Part shown: positions 15,771 through 22,003 of the stretch, piece by piece
Layout of the letters: every line of letters starts with the position of its first letter
How positions within the stretch are numbered: position 1 is the stretch's first letter
Virus record (IMG/VR): IMGVR_UViG_3300043436_001096
Coordinates: 1-36,961 of that record
DNA: 36,961 bases
From: a virus
Strand: one strand, 5' to 3'
The notes under the pieces: model-generated
The model's input: only the letters and a program-made list of their open reading frames with translations
The model's database searches: none
What the model was told of the DNA's origin: nothing
Program-made: the position numbers and the translations under genes

Positions 15771-17168
15771 TCAGACCAAGCCTCGGATCAACCTTTTAAT
15801 CGGTTTACCCCAAGACAAGTTAGACCCCCATGAGATGGTGGCGGCATCTGAGGCAAATGTCAAGACAAATGCGTCAGCCATGTCGGGAGATTTCAATCCC
15901 CTACGTCTAATATCATCTTTAGATTCGATTTTTATTTTGCCATTGGAGGTAAAGGTGTACCTAACTGTCGCCAGTTCAGCAATGAAATCCTCATTATTGG
16001 GTATCTTGCAGTCCCGTTTCTCTAGCCATGCTTTGGTTTTATGCCAAAGTTCAGCTCTAAGATTTAAATAAGTGCCACCCATAGCAGGGCTTTCGGATAC
16101 GTTAATCCCACGGCAAGGCAGTTTTAGCTCTCTTAGTCGGTCAACAACACCAGCGCCTAGTCCAATAGAGTCAACCAGAATTTCTGCGGGTCTACTCTTG
16201 TGGTCACAGGCTTCGTATTGGGCGACTACTGCACCAGTTAACTGCATCAGATCCAAGTTCCTCCACCTCTCAAGAGTGTGTACAACATTAGACTGACGTT
16301 TACATAGAACTGAAGAATCGGAGCCAAAACGAGCCACATCGAGTCCCCAAATGATCGGAGCATCTTCATAAGCTCTTGTATCTCTGTGTTTAGCAGACTC
16401 AAGCAACTCCATAGGAATAATCGTGTCATCATCGCTCCTTGGAAACTCACCCAGAACCCTGATCCTGTAAGCGTTACTTTCCTCGCCATAGCGGGATTTC
16501 ATGTCTTCTACGTACTCTTTACTCACCCTAGTAGAGTCAATACAAGATACTCTCTTTGTCCACCACTCATCTTTGAGCCTGTTATGGGTGTCAAAGAAGA
16601 AGCCAGAAGACCTTACGGGGTTCCCAAGTAGGATGGTCAGAGCGTTATGTCCTGACATAGAACCTGCAGCAGCCTCGAATACTGCCTCTGGGACACCAGA
16701 AGCCTCATCCGCAACCAACATGACGTTCTCTGAGTGGACACCTTGGAGAGCTTCAGGCTGTTCAGCTCTACTTGTCCTAGCAGAGATAAATGCCTCGGTA
16801 GCGGAAGCCTTTAGTTCTATCCTCTCTTGCTTGACATCGAGTAGGTCTTGGATAGGTTGGGGTAGTTCTTTGACCCACCTCTTTAGCTCGGCAAACAAAG
16901 CGTCATACAGTTGGGCAGAAGTAGGGGCAGTAACCACTACCTTAACAGGATACCTGGTCAACAAGAACCAAAGCATTGCCCAAGAAGCGGTGGTTGACTT
17001 ACCCACCCCGTGACCAGATCGAATGGAGATCTTTCGCTCACCAGAGGCTACAGCGTTAAGAAAGTCTTGTTGCCAATCATCAGGCTCTACCCCCAAGACC
17101 TCTTTGACAAACAAAACAGGGTCTTTTCTGTAAAGAGTTATAAACTGGATAAACGGGTTATGTGCCAT
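15771..17168 (-). CDS. terL: terminase large subunit
   Basis: 465 aa from the ATG at 17168. The ATPase half has Walker A SGHGVGKST (51-59) and Walker B MLVADEASG (D154, E155). The nuclease half has the RNase H-like acids D277 (WGLDVARFGSD), D333 (ILVDSIGLGAG) and D432 (SPDMADAF). It powers DNA packaging and cuts genome ends. It overlaps the terminase small subunit by 11 nt. A TTG at 17177 in frame is a possible earlier start; neither has a strong ribosome binding site, so coupling to the small subunit is likely. A terminator follows. Confidence 0.93.
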   Translation of the reverse strand: MAHNPFIQFITLYRKDPVLFVKEVLGVEPDDWQQDFLNAVASGERKISIRSGHGVGKSTTASWAMLWFLLTRYPVKVVVTAPTSAQLYDALFAELKRWVKELPQPIQDLLDVKQERIELKASATEAFISARTSRAEQPEALQGVHSENVMLVADEASGVPEAVFEAAAGSMSGHNALTILLGNPVRSSGFFFDTHNRLKDEWWTKRVSCIDSTRVSKEYVEDMKSRYGEESNAYRIRVLGEFPRSDDDTIIPMELLESAKHRDTRAYEDAPIIWGLDVARFGSDSSVLCKRQSNVVHTLERWRNLDLMQLTGAVVAQYEACDHKSRPAEILVDSIGLGAGVVDRLRELKLPCRGINVSESPAMGGTYLNLRAELWHKTKAWLEKRDCKIPNNEDFIAELATVRYTFTSNGKIKIESKDDIRRRGLKSPDMADAFVLTFASDAATISWGSNLSWGKPIKRLIRGLV

Positions 17169-17604
17169 TGTTTTCAATCACAACATCAGCCTTACCCATG
17201 TGCTTTAGGGCTTGGAGGTGTAGATCACCCAAAGAGATATTGACTTGGGTCTTGGCGGTGTCTCCATAGTTCTCAGGGTCAAGCTTAGAGGCCATCCACT
17301 TACGGGTGTCTACTTGTAGTCTGGCTTTATTAACTCCTGAGTTACTTGTCTCATCTGCTTGGTCAGCAATGTCTAAAGCCTCTTCTGCAAGCTTCTCAGC
17401 CTTTAGCTTACGAGCAGCAAGGACCGCATCTCTTCGCTCATCAGTATGGTTGATCCAAAAAGAAAGCATGGGCCTAGAACACTCTATGAACTCTGCCAAG
17501 CGTCCAATGGTCATTCCTTGGCTTATGTGAGCTGTGACGAACTCTATCCCCCCAAGCTCTTCTATCTTCTTCTCCAACGCTCTCCTCATAGGAAATCCTG
17601 CCAT
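17158..17604 (-). CDS. terS: terminase small subunit
   Basis: 148 aa from ATG 17604, chosen because AAGGAG lies 6 nt upstream; an ATG at 17631 has none. A helix-turn-helix-like N-terminal part (GMTIGRLAEFIECSRPMLSF) is followed by a coiled region (AEKLAEEALDIADQ) and the common small-subunit motif VNKARLQVDTRKWMASKLDP with YGD. It recognises the packaging site and feeds DNA to the large subunit. Packaging sites often lie in or next to this gene, so the repeat-rich DNA upstream is a candidate. It is first in the leftward late unit. Confidence 0.85.
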   Translation of the reverse strand: MAGFPMRRALEKKIEELGGIEFVTAHISQGMTIGRLAEFIECSRPMLSFWINHTDERRDAVLAARKLKAEKLAEEALDIADQADETSNSGVNKARLQVDTRKWMASKLDPENYGDTAKTQVNISLGDLHLQALKHMGKADVVIENNGT

Positions 17605-17711
17605 ATCTTCTCCTTGATTTAATGGATACAAATTCTAAACTATAAAAAAATTTTTTGGAGGGTTCTTTTGTAGTTGGGGGGAGGGGTAGGGGGGTCTTAG
17701 CTTTGATTGTT

Positions 17712-17749
17712 GATTCGATGTGTGTTTGTGGATTCCATGTGTGTTTGTG
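17712..17749. repeat. 19-bp tandem direct repeat, two copies
   Basis: GATTCGATGTGTGTTTGTG at 17712-17730 is followed at once by GATTCCATGTGTGTTTGTG at 17731-17749, with one mismatch. It lies about 110 nt upstream of the terminase small subunit start. Confidence 0.8.
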
Positions 17750-17787
17750 TCCCCTGTCACAGCGCCCCCTCGATTTACTGATAGGGG

Positions 17788-17815
17788 GGGGTAAACCCCT
17801 AGGGGAAAACCCTAG
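17788..17815. promoter_or_regulatory. two adjacent AGGG...CCCT palindromes (sites 1a, 1b)
   Basis: GGGGTAAACCCC (17788-17799) runs into CTAGGGGAAAACCCTAG (17799-17815). Both are copies of the inverted repeat found only in non-coding gaps of the early region. Confidence 0.55.
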
Positions 17816-17844
17816 TTCTACTGTACGGAAACACAGTTCTCATC

Positions 17845-17858
17845 GGGTAAACCCTAAT
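17845..17858. promoter_or_regulatory. palindrome site 2
   Basis: GGGTAAACCCTAAT; the same core and right flank as the sites at 20570 and (reverse strand) 18154. It lies just upstream of a GTGAGTGCCCAC element (17863-17874). Confidence 0.55.
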
Positions 17859-17886
17859 GATAGTGAGTGCCCACTTACTTCTAGAT

Positions 17887-17934
17887 GCGAATGATTCTCA
17901 TTTAGATCTGCGAATGCGAATGATTCCTATTTGC
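17887..17934. repeat. tandem GCGAATGATTC repeats, Fur-box-like
   Basis: GCGAATGATTCTCATTTAG (17887-17905) and GCGAATGATTCCTATTTGC (17916-17934) share 14 of the first 17 positions. Against the classic 19-bp Fur box they match at 12 and 11 positions by hand count. This may be a host-regulator site or an unrelated phage repeat. Confidence 0.45.
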
Positions 17935-18153
17935 GTCTCACTTGCGCATAGGATTGTCGATTATCGGTCCCCGTAAGGTTCTTAAATGATCTTAATAGTT
18001 CTTAAGGTTTAGGCTATCAATAACCCAGGCCTTACGTTATCCCCTTATGTATCCTATCTAATCCCCTTACCTATCCATTGTTACAATTGGATCCCTTGTT
18101 ATGGGTTGGCCCTTGTTTTCTTTTCTCAATTGTAGCTACAGAATCAAAGCATA

Positions 18154-18170
18154 TTAGGGTTTACCCTTAA
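18154..18170. promoter_or_regulatory. palindrome site 3
   Basis: TTAGGGTTTACCCTTAA, followed by a further half-site AAGGGTTTA and, at 18183-18198, CCTAAACCTAGGGTTT. On the minus strand it reads AGGGTAAACCCTAATAT. It lies 110-125 nt upstream of the first rightward early gene. Confidence 0.55.
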
Positions 18171-18279
18171 GGGTTTAAAGATCCTAAACCTAGGGTTTGC
18201 ACCTAGTGTTTTTCTCTTTTCTTTTGCTATCATAAATGCACATTCAATCGGAATGTATCCAACTTAATAGGTGTTCACA

Positions 18280-18468
18280 ATGACAAAATCCGAATCAAAA
18301 GAAGTCGCTAAATCCGTTCAATACAGCGAGGCTGGCTTAGGTAAGGACTATCTCGCTCGAGCCTTATCGGCCCTTATCCGCTCCGCTAGGACTACCAAAA
18401 GCCAGAATGAGATCCTGGCAATAGCTACAGCTCACAATGTGACTACAAACCCCGAATTTATCGTTTAA
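18280..18468 (+). CDS. small unknown early protein, 62 aa
   Basis: 62 aa from ATG 18280 (AGGTG 7 nt upstream); a GTG at 18271 is in frame but lies inside that site. The sequence KDYLARALSALIRSARTTKS is a basic amphipathic helix and the tail (IATAHNVTTNPEFIV) is short. It is the first gene of the rightward early operon, 9 nt before the next. Position and size suggest a host-takeover or regulatory peptide, but nothing in the sequence shows its function. Confidence 0.6.
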   Translation: MTKSESKEVAKSVQYSEAGLGKDYLARALSALIRSARTTKSQNEILAIATAHNVTTNPEFIV

Positions 18469-18477
18469 GGGGATAAC

Positions 18478-18672
18478 ATGAAAACAATAACTATTGAGAT
18501 TCGCTCACAGTACGGGAACACTGTCGCATACCCAGCGTGCCAGGCTGCAAAGCTATTCGCACGGATAGCGGGAACGAAAACCCTATCCTCGCAAGCCCTT
18601 AAGGACATTCAAGCCCTAGGGTTCGATATCACTTGCTTTAACTCACAAAACACTCTGGAGCTAGTTAAATGA
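18478..18672 (+). CDS. small unknown protein, 64 aa
   Basis: 64 aa. KTITIEIRSQYGNTVAYPAC, then AAKLFARIAGTKTLSSQALK and ALGFDI. I recall similar short proteins in betaproteobacterial phages and plasmids, with the shared core YPAC...AKLFA.IAGTKTL, function unknown. AAGGGG lies 6 nt before the ATG. The stop overlaps the start of the 31-aa membrane peptide gene (ATGA). Confidence 0.65.
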   Translation: MKTITIEIRSQYGNTVAYPACQAAKLFARIAGTKTLSSQALKDIQALGFDITCFNSQNTLELVK

Positions 18673-18764
18673 AAACAGTAATTTTTGAAGCTATTTTTGC
18701 AATAGTTCTTTTTTGTGCAGCGCTGGCATTGATGCTGGCATATTTTGACGTTCTAGTTAAATAA
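18669..18764 (+). CDS. 31-aa single-span membrane peptide
   Basis: A short ORF reading MKTVIFEAIFAIVLFCAALA then LMLAYFDVLVK. Residues 4-26 are a continuous hydrophobic span. The ATG overlaps the upstream stop (ATGA) and the stop is followed at once by AAGGGG for the next gene, so it fits the operon spacing exactly. It could be a small inner-membrane effector, for example superinfection or host-membrane related; the role is unknown. Confidence 0.6.
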   Translation: MKTVIFEAIFAIVLFCAALALMLAYFDVLVK

Positions 18765-18773
18765 GGGGAAACC

Positions 18774-18941
18774 ATGAAATTACAATTTAATCCTTTTGGC
18801 TGGATTGTGGCTTATGATGAACAGCAAAGCCTTTTTATCCGTTTTGATAGCAAATCACGGGCCAAGGCCTGGGTGAGAGAAAACCCAGAATTCCGTTATA
18901 TATCCTCCGAATGCATTGTGGAAAAGAACCACTATGCTTAA
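18774..18941 (+). CDS. 55-aa unknown protein
   Basis: MKLQFNPFGWIVAYDEQQSL, then FIRFDSKSRAKAWVRENPEF and RYISSECIVEKNHYA. It is a compact alpha/beta sequence with no known motif. An AAGGGG site lies 6 nt before the ATG. The end overlaps the next start by 8 nt. Function unknown. Confidence 0.6.
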   Translation: MKLQFNPFGWIVAYDEQQSLFIRFDSKSRAKAWVRENPEFRYISSECIVEKNHYA

Positions 18942-19158
18942 AAAAATGCGTTCTAAATTCCGTTCTAGGTGTTCACAGTCCCAGGCTGTGATAAATGTCG
19001 GGGATTGGATCTTATTCGATACAGCTACAAAAAAGGCTGTACTTGAACCCGATAGCGACACAATCACTTTTTTTGGTGAAAACGGCCCTAATACGTTCTA
19101 TAGGAATAAAAAAGGCCGCTGTATCGATGCCCCTTGCTGTGGGTGTTGCACAATCTAA
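18934..19158 (+). CDS. small protein with C-terminal CCGCC motif
   Basis: 74 aa from ATG 18934; a TTG at 18916 is in frame. The basic N-terminus (MLKKMRSKFRSRCSQS) is followed by a small beta-type domain (VGDWILFDTATKKAVLEPDS) and a cysteine-rich end, KGRCIDAPCCGCCTI, with five cysteines in the last 14 residues. This could bind a metal or form disulfides. I know no family. About 30 nt separate it from the GP88-like gene. Confidence 0.6.
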   Translation: MLKKMRSKFRSRCSQSQAVINVGDWILFDTATKKAVLEPDSDTITFFGENGPNTFYRNKKGRCIDAPCCGCCTI

Positions 19159-19190
19159 ACTGTTTTTTTCTTTTTTAAATAGGTGTCAAT

Positions 19191-19856
19191 ATGAAAATTA
19201 TCCCAATTATCCCAATGACCAAAACCCAGGCTGCAATAGCTTGCGGATCTCTAACGTCAACGTCAAAAATGCCATGTAAAAGCTACAGCCTACCAACTGA
19301 AGCTTGCGTTACTGGGTTCAAAATGTCCAAAATCGAGGGTTCTATATGCTCAAAATGCTATGCAAATAACGGGTTCTATCGAATGTATGAAAACAACATT
19401 AAACCCGCTCAATTTTCCCGCTTAGATAGCATAACGGGTGAATTTTGGGTGTCGGGCATGGTTTCCCATATTGGAAAAGATCCATATTTTCGCTGGCACG
19501 ATAGCGGGGACCTACAAAACCTAGAACACTTTGAAAAAATTGTTGCTGTATGCATGGAAACCCTTTTAACCATGCATTGGCTGCCAACTAGGGAATACAG
19601 CATTATTAAATCTTTTATTGCAAAGCATGGAAAAAACAGCATTCCCAAAAATTTAATTATCCGATTGTCGGCTATGTACCCTGACAAGCCCGTACAAATA
19701 CCCGCAAGCTTGCAAAACGTGCCAGGCATCACAGCATCTAACGTGCATACGAAAACCCCTATCGGCTCACCATGCAAAGCCCCAAAGCAAAACGGGGCTT
19801 GTTTAGATTGTCGGGAATGTTGGACCGATAGCGTTATTTCATACGAACTACATTAA
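19191..19856 (+). CDS. GP88-family phage protein
   Basis: 221 aa. The cysteine motif GSICSKCYANNGFYRM (about 51-66), the segment PYFRWHDSGDLQNLEHFEKI (about 97-116), WLPTREYSIIKSFI and the end CLDCRECWTDS match the pattern of the phage gene-88 (GP88) family, first named in mycobacteriophages. Members keep the CxxCYA, HxSGD-like and CxxCxxCW elements. Their biochemical role is not established that I know of; the cysteine groups suggest a metal or Fe-S site. An AGGTG site precedes the ATG. It is the largest gene of the early rightward operon. Confidence 0.72.
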   Translation: MKIIPIIPMTKTQAAIACGSLTSTSKMPCKSYSLPTEACVTGFKMSKIEGSICSKCYANNGFYRMYENNIKPAQFSRLDSITGEFWVSGMVSHIGKDPYFRWHDSGDLQNLEHFEKIVAVCMETLLTMHWLPTREYSIIKSFIAKHGKNSIPKNLIIRLSAMYPDKPVQIPASLQNVPGITASNVHTKTPIGSPCKAPKQNGACLDCRECWTDSVISYELH

Positions 19857-19867
19857 AAGGCTAAAAA

Positions 19868-20110
19868 ATGACTACTAGAAAATTAAAAGATAAAAGACAC
19901 CCAAAAATCATAAATGAATTTATGGTTTACCAGGGAATGAATGACATTAATTCCGTTTTTGGGGCTTTAACTGTACTTGAAGCATACATACAAAGCGATA
20001 AATTCCAAAAATATGCCGCAAGCATGGCAATCGATAGCATTCGGGCCACGTTATGCGCTGGAACCGAAATAATCGAGGAATGGCTGGAAATTGAGGATCC
20101 AGCAGCATGA
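19868..20110 (+). CDS. unknown early protein, 80 aa
   Basis: 80 aa, mostly helical (INEFMVYQGMNDINSVFGAL, then IRATLCAGTEIIEEWLEIED). There is no recognised motif. It follows the GP88-like gene after 11 nt and overlaps the next gene by ATGA. Function unknown. Confidence 0.6.
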   Translation: MTTRKLKDKRHPKIINEFMVYQGMNDINSVFGALTVLEAYIQSDKFQKYAASMAIDSIRATLCAGTEIIEEWLEIEDPAA

Positions 20111-20268
20111 AAACGGGCGCTGTGGGTGTTATAACAAGCGAAAATGAAACCCTAATGCAAATTGATTGTGTCATTGCTGGAATGATTTTTTGCCATGCTT
20201 TGCACAATCCCAAAATGCAAAAATGCTGCTATATCGAGGAATTCTGGGTTTTGATCGATAGCATCTAA
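20107..20268 (+). CDS. 53-aa unknown protein
   Basis: A short ORF: MKTGAVGVITSENETLMQID, then CVIAGMIFCHALHNPKMQKC and CYIEEFWVLIDSI. It contains several cysteines and a moderately hydrophobic middle. The ATGA overlap with the previous gene and a terminator 18 nt after its stop place it as the last gene of the early rightward operon. Function unknown. Confidence 0.55.
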   Translation: MKTGAVGVITSENETLMQIDCVIAGMIFCHALHNPKMQKCCYIEEFWVLIDSI

Positions 20269-20286
20269 AAAGCATTTTCCAAAATT

Positions 20287-20311
20287 CCCGCTGCAATATG
20301 CGGGTTTTTTT
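20287..20311 (+). terminator. rho-independent terminator of the early rightward operon
   Basis: CCCGC, an 8-nt loop, GCGGG and then seven T. It follows the 53-aa gene by 18 nt and ends the rightward transcript before the repeat-rich gap. Confidence 0.85.
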
Positions 20312-20323
20312 GACAGTGTTTTT

Positions 20324-20568
20324 GAAGTGAGCGCTCACATCATGCAAATTGGCTTAAAGCGCCTAGAATCGATTTTTATGGTTTCATGCATAGTAGATAT
20401 AGCCTAGGCAAAAAAAGCGCTTAGAACGGGTTTTGTGGCATTCTAGGGGTATATTTAAACTGTGTCTCATGCGCTGTTTTTAAGATTTTGCGAAGTGAGC
20501 GCACACTTACGTTATTTTGCGAAGTGAGTACTCACATACTTTTTTTGCGAAGTGAGTGCTTACAAACG
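20324..20568. repeat. four iteron-like palindromic repeats
   Basis: Copies at 20324-20340 (GAAGTGAGCGCTCACAT), 20487-20511 (TTTTGCGAAGTGAGCGCACA then CTTAC), 20515-20539 (TTTTGCGAAGTGAGTACTCA then CATAC) and 20543-20568 (TTTTTGCGAAGTGAGTGCTT then ACAAAC). The cores GTGAGCGCTCAC and GTGAGTACTCAC are perfect palindromes. The last two copies begin 29 bp apart. Confidence 0.75.
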
Positions 20569-20584
20569 TAGGGTAAACCCTAAT
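20569..20584. promoter_or_regulatory. palindrome site 5
   Basis: TAGGGTAAACCCTAAT, the cleanest copy of the early-region inverted repeat. It directly follows the last iteron-like repeat. Confidence 0.55.
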
Positions 20585-20675
20585 AAATGGGTGTTTTACA
20601 AAAAAGTGGCATTTACTTTTTGGGAAGTCAAGTTAACCAATTTTTGGAATCTCAAAGTTTTTGAAAGTTTGGAAA

Positions 20676-20960
20676 TTAGAAAGCATTATTATTTTCGGGT
20701 GGATTTTCTAATAATCGTTTTATCGTATTATTAAGTGCGTCAATCTCATCCATCTTTTTAATATGCCACATTCTTTTCTGACCATGCCAACCTAATATCG
20801 AATTAGTATGGCAGTCTTGACATAATGCTATGCAGGTATATTGAAGACCTTGTTTGTAATGGTGGGCTTCTGATGGTCCTGACTTATCACATACTGAACA
20901 TGGAAGCATCTTCACCCTTGCTAGGTGAAGTCTTTCCTTTGCGTTCAGCTTGTTGTTCAT
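20676..20960 (-). CDS. HNH endonuclease
   Basis: 94 aa from ATG 20960, chosen because it overlaps the upstream stop by ATGA; a longer reading to 21044 would overlap the previous gene widely. Zinc and catalytic residues are visible: C21-x2-C24 (LPCSVCDKSG), HH at 33-34 (EAHHYKQG) and C47-x2-C50-H51 (LCQDCHTNS), with GWHG after. This is the beta-beta-alpha metal fold of phage HNH or recombination endonucleases. It is last in the leftward early operon, near recombination genes, and could cut branched DNA or host DNA. Its substrate is not shown. Confidence 0.7.
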   Translation of the reverse strand: MNNKLNAKERLHLARVKMLPCSVCDKSGPSEAHHYKQGLQYTCIALCQDCHTNSILGWHGQKRMWHIKKMDEIDALNNTIKRLLENPPENNNAF

Positions 20961-21283
20961 TGGGTTGCCCTGACTTCCATTCTGGCTGAGTACTGGTTGG
21001 TTCTCCAGACCTCGATCCTTGCTTGGGCAGCAGTCATTAACCACCGATACTTCTCTTCCTTTTCCACAGCAGCCCTTATGCCCTCAAGCACTTCAATGTA
21101 CTCTTCATGGGCATAGGCAAAGGTTTCTTGTTTACCCAGAACTTCAGTCCCTGCCTGGCTCATCAGGTGAGCCTTCTTGGACTTTCGGAACTCCTCCAAG
21201 TACAGGCGCTCTGACTTCGCTTGGGCGTACAAGGGTGCGGTGTCGATCAAATACTGAATTGCTTTGTCGGGGCTGCTCTCCAT
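20957..21283 (-). CDS. conserved phage protein of unknown function, 108 aa
   Basis: 108 aa, almost all helix: DKAIQYLIDTAPLYAQAKSE, then RKSKKAHLMSQAGTEV and AAQARIEVWRTNQYSARMEV. I recall this as a small family common in proteobacterial phages, with conserved DKAxxYLxDT near the start and ARIEVWRT near the end. GGAG lies 8 nt before the ATG at 21283. It overlaps the upstream gene by 140 nt in another frame. The function is unknown; it usually accompanies HNH or recombination genes. Confidence 0.7.
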   Translation of the reverse strand: MESSPDKAIQYLIDTAPLYAQAKSERLYLEEFRKSKKAHLMSQAGTEVLGKQETFAYAHEEYIEVLEGIRAAVEKEEKYRWLMTAAQARIEVWRTNQYSARMEVRATQ

Positions 21284-21458
21284 GAATTAATCTCCAATGC
21301 TTCTCTGCTAAACGTCTTATTCCTTCGGACAAAGAACCATTCCCTGCCAAGGTCAATGCTTGCTCATGGATAGGCGCTACCCTTGCTCGGATAGTCTTAC
21401 CTTGTTCGCTGATCTTCTTGCGACCAGCGCCTTTTCTTGAACCGCCACGTTGTTTCAT
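21144..21458 (-). CDS. small basic DNA-binding-type protein with long overlap
   Basis: 104 aa. The N-terminus (MKQRGGSRKGAGRKKISEQG) is the basic GGxRxGAGRKK start of many phage and bacterial small DNA-binding proteins, followed by KTIRARVAPIHEQALTL and SLSEGIRRLAEKHW, which fits a ribbon-helix-helix. Residues after about 58 lie in DNA also coding the 108-aa gene in another frame and look unstructured (Pro, Arg, Ser-rich). The N-terminal half is therefore likely real; the C-terminal half may be overprinted. A perfect TATAAT lies only 8 nt before the ATG. Confidence 0.55.
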   Translation of the reverse strand: MKQRGGSRKGAGRKKISEQGKTIRARVAPIHEQALTLAGNGSLSEGIRRLAEKHWRLIHGEQPRQSNSVFDRHRTLVRPSEVRAPVLGGVPKVQEGSPDEPGRD

Positions 21459-21465
21459 GGCTTGA

Positions 21466-21471
21466 ATTATA
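21466..21471 (-). promoter_or_regulatory. candidate -10 box for the DNA-binding gene
   Basis: TATAAT on the minus strand, 7 nt upstream of the ATG at 21458. No good -35 lies 16-18 nt upstream (TATCAA). If used, the transcript would be almost leaderless. Confidence 0.3.
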
Positions 21472-21481
21472 TGCTACAGAA

Positions 21482-22003
21482 TCAAATCTTGATAGCTTGC
21501 AACACAAACTGGATTGTTTCCCCATCATCCTCTTGGAATACAGTTCTGAAGTCAGCTTGGTAAATATTCCTGAAGTCTGACATTGGAGTCTTGCCAACTT
21601 GTTTCCTGTACTCTTCTTGAGATAAGAACACTAACTGCTCTAATTGCATGATTCTTGTATGGCTTGGATCACCCCATGCCCAGACTGAGTTTCTTGATGG
21701 GCAAGTCGCAAGGAAATGACCATTTGGTTTTAGAAGTCTCCAGAACTCTGAGAATTGTGCAAAGAACAGTTTGTAATCACCCTGTTGTCCAAGATGCTCC
21801 AACACCTCATAAGCATGAATTTCATCAAACTCTCTGTCGTTAAATGGCAGTGGTAGGTTCATTAGATCCCACACCACAGTAGGTCTGTGAGTAGCGTTGT
21901 AGTCCAAGGTGGTCAGGTTATCCCAACCTTTAGTCCCATCTGTTGCCAATCTTTTTTTGTGGTTAGATCCACAGCCAATTAAAAGTTCTGTTTTTTTAGT
22001 CAT
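21482..22003 (-). CDS. class I SAM-dependent methyltransferase
   Basis: 173 aa. Motif I is TELLIGCGSNHKK (residues 5-17), a short glycine-rich loop. An acid ends strand 2 in LTTLDYNATH (D34). DLMNLPLPFNDREFDEIHAY followed by EVLEHLG is the post-I to motif IV region of Methyltransf_11-type enzymes. HFLATCPSRNSVW and WGDPSHTR follow. It lacks DNA target-recognition domains, so a small molecule, protein, RNA or modified base is the likelier target. It starts within ATGA of the upstream gene. The substrate is unknown. Confidence 0.7.
   Translation of the reverse strand: MTKKTELLIGCGSNHKKRLATDGTKGWDNLTTLDYNATHRPTVVWDLMNLPLPFNDREFDEIHAYEVLEHLGQQGDYKLFFAQFSEFWRLLKPNGHFLATCPSRNSVWAWGDPSHTRIMQLEQLVFLSQEEYRKQVGKTPMSDFRNIYQADFRTVFQEDDGETIQFVLQAIKI

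Larger units (their letters stand above)
17605..18279. other. divergent intergenic control region with repeats
   Basis: About 670 nt without a credible gene, between the leftward terminase unit and the rightward early operon. It contains an A/T block with a TATAGT hexamer (17639-17644) as a possible leftward -10, a 19-bp tandem repeat, four copies of the AGGG...CCCT palindrome, one GTGAGTGCCCAC element, two GCGAATGATTC direct repeats, and near-repeats such as TTCTTAA (around 17980-18010) and CCCCTTA (around 18040-18070). TATCAT near 18229 may be a rightward -10. It probably holds early and late promoters, operators and possibly the packaging or replication site. Confidence 0.6.
20312..20675. 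other. non-coding gap between convergent operons, candidate replication origin
   Basis: About 360 nt with no credible gene. The rightward operon has ended at its terminator and the leftward operon ends at 20676, so no promoter is needed here. It nonetheless holds four GAAGTGAG...CAC repeats, one perfect AGGGTAAACCCT palindrome, several short T-runs and A/T-rich DNA (20580-20675). Iterated palindromes beside an A/T-rich stretch are what an origin of replication can look like. Confidence 0.5.

Noticed and set aside
16501-17013. 170-aa plus-strand ORF antisense to terminase
   Set aside because: Antisense to the clear terminase large subunit; no ribosome binding site or family likeness.
17655-17894. 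79-aa ORF in the divergent control region
   Set aside because: It spans the repeats and palindromes, has odd composition and matches no family I know.
20324-20568. CRISPR array
   Set aside because: The repeats are short, unevenly spaced and palindromic, with no 28-37 nt repeat and regular spacers; iterons or operators fit better.
20552-20734. 60-aa plus-strand ORF after the iteron region
   Set aside because: It overlaps the end of the HNH gene antisense, starts at GTG within a repeat and has no ribosome binding site.
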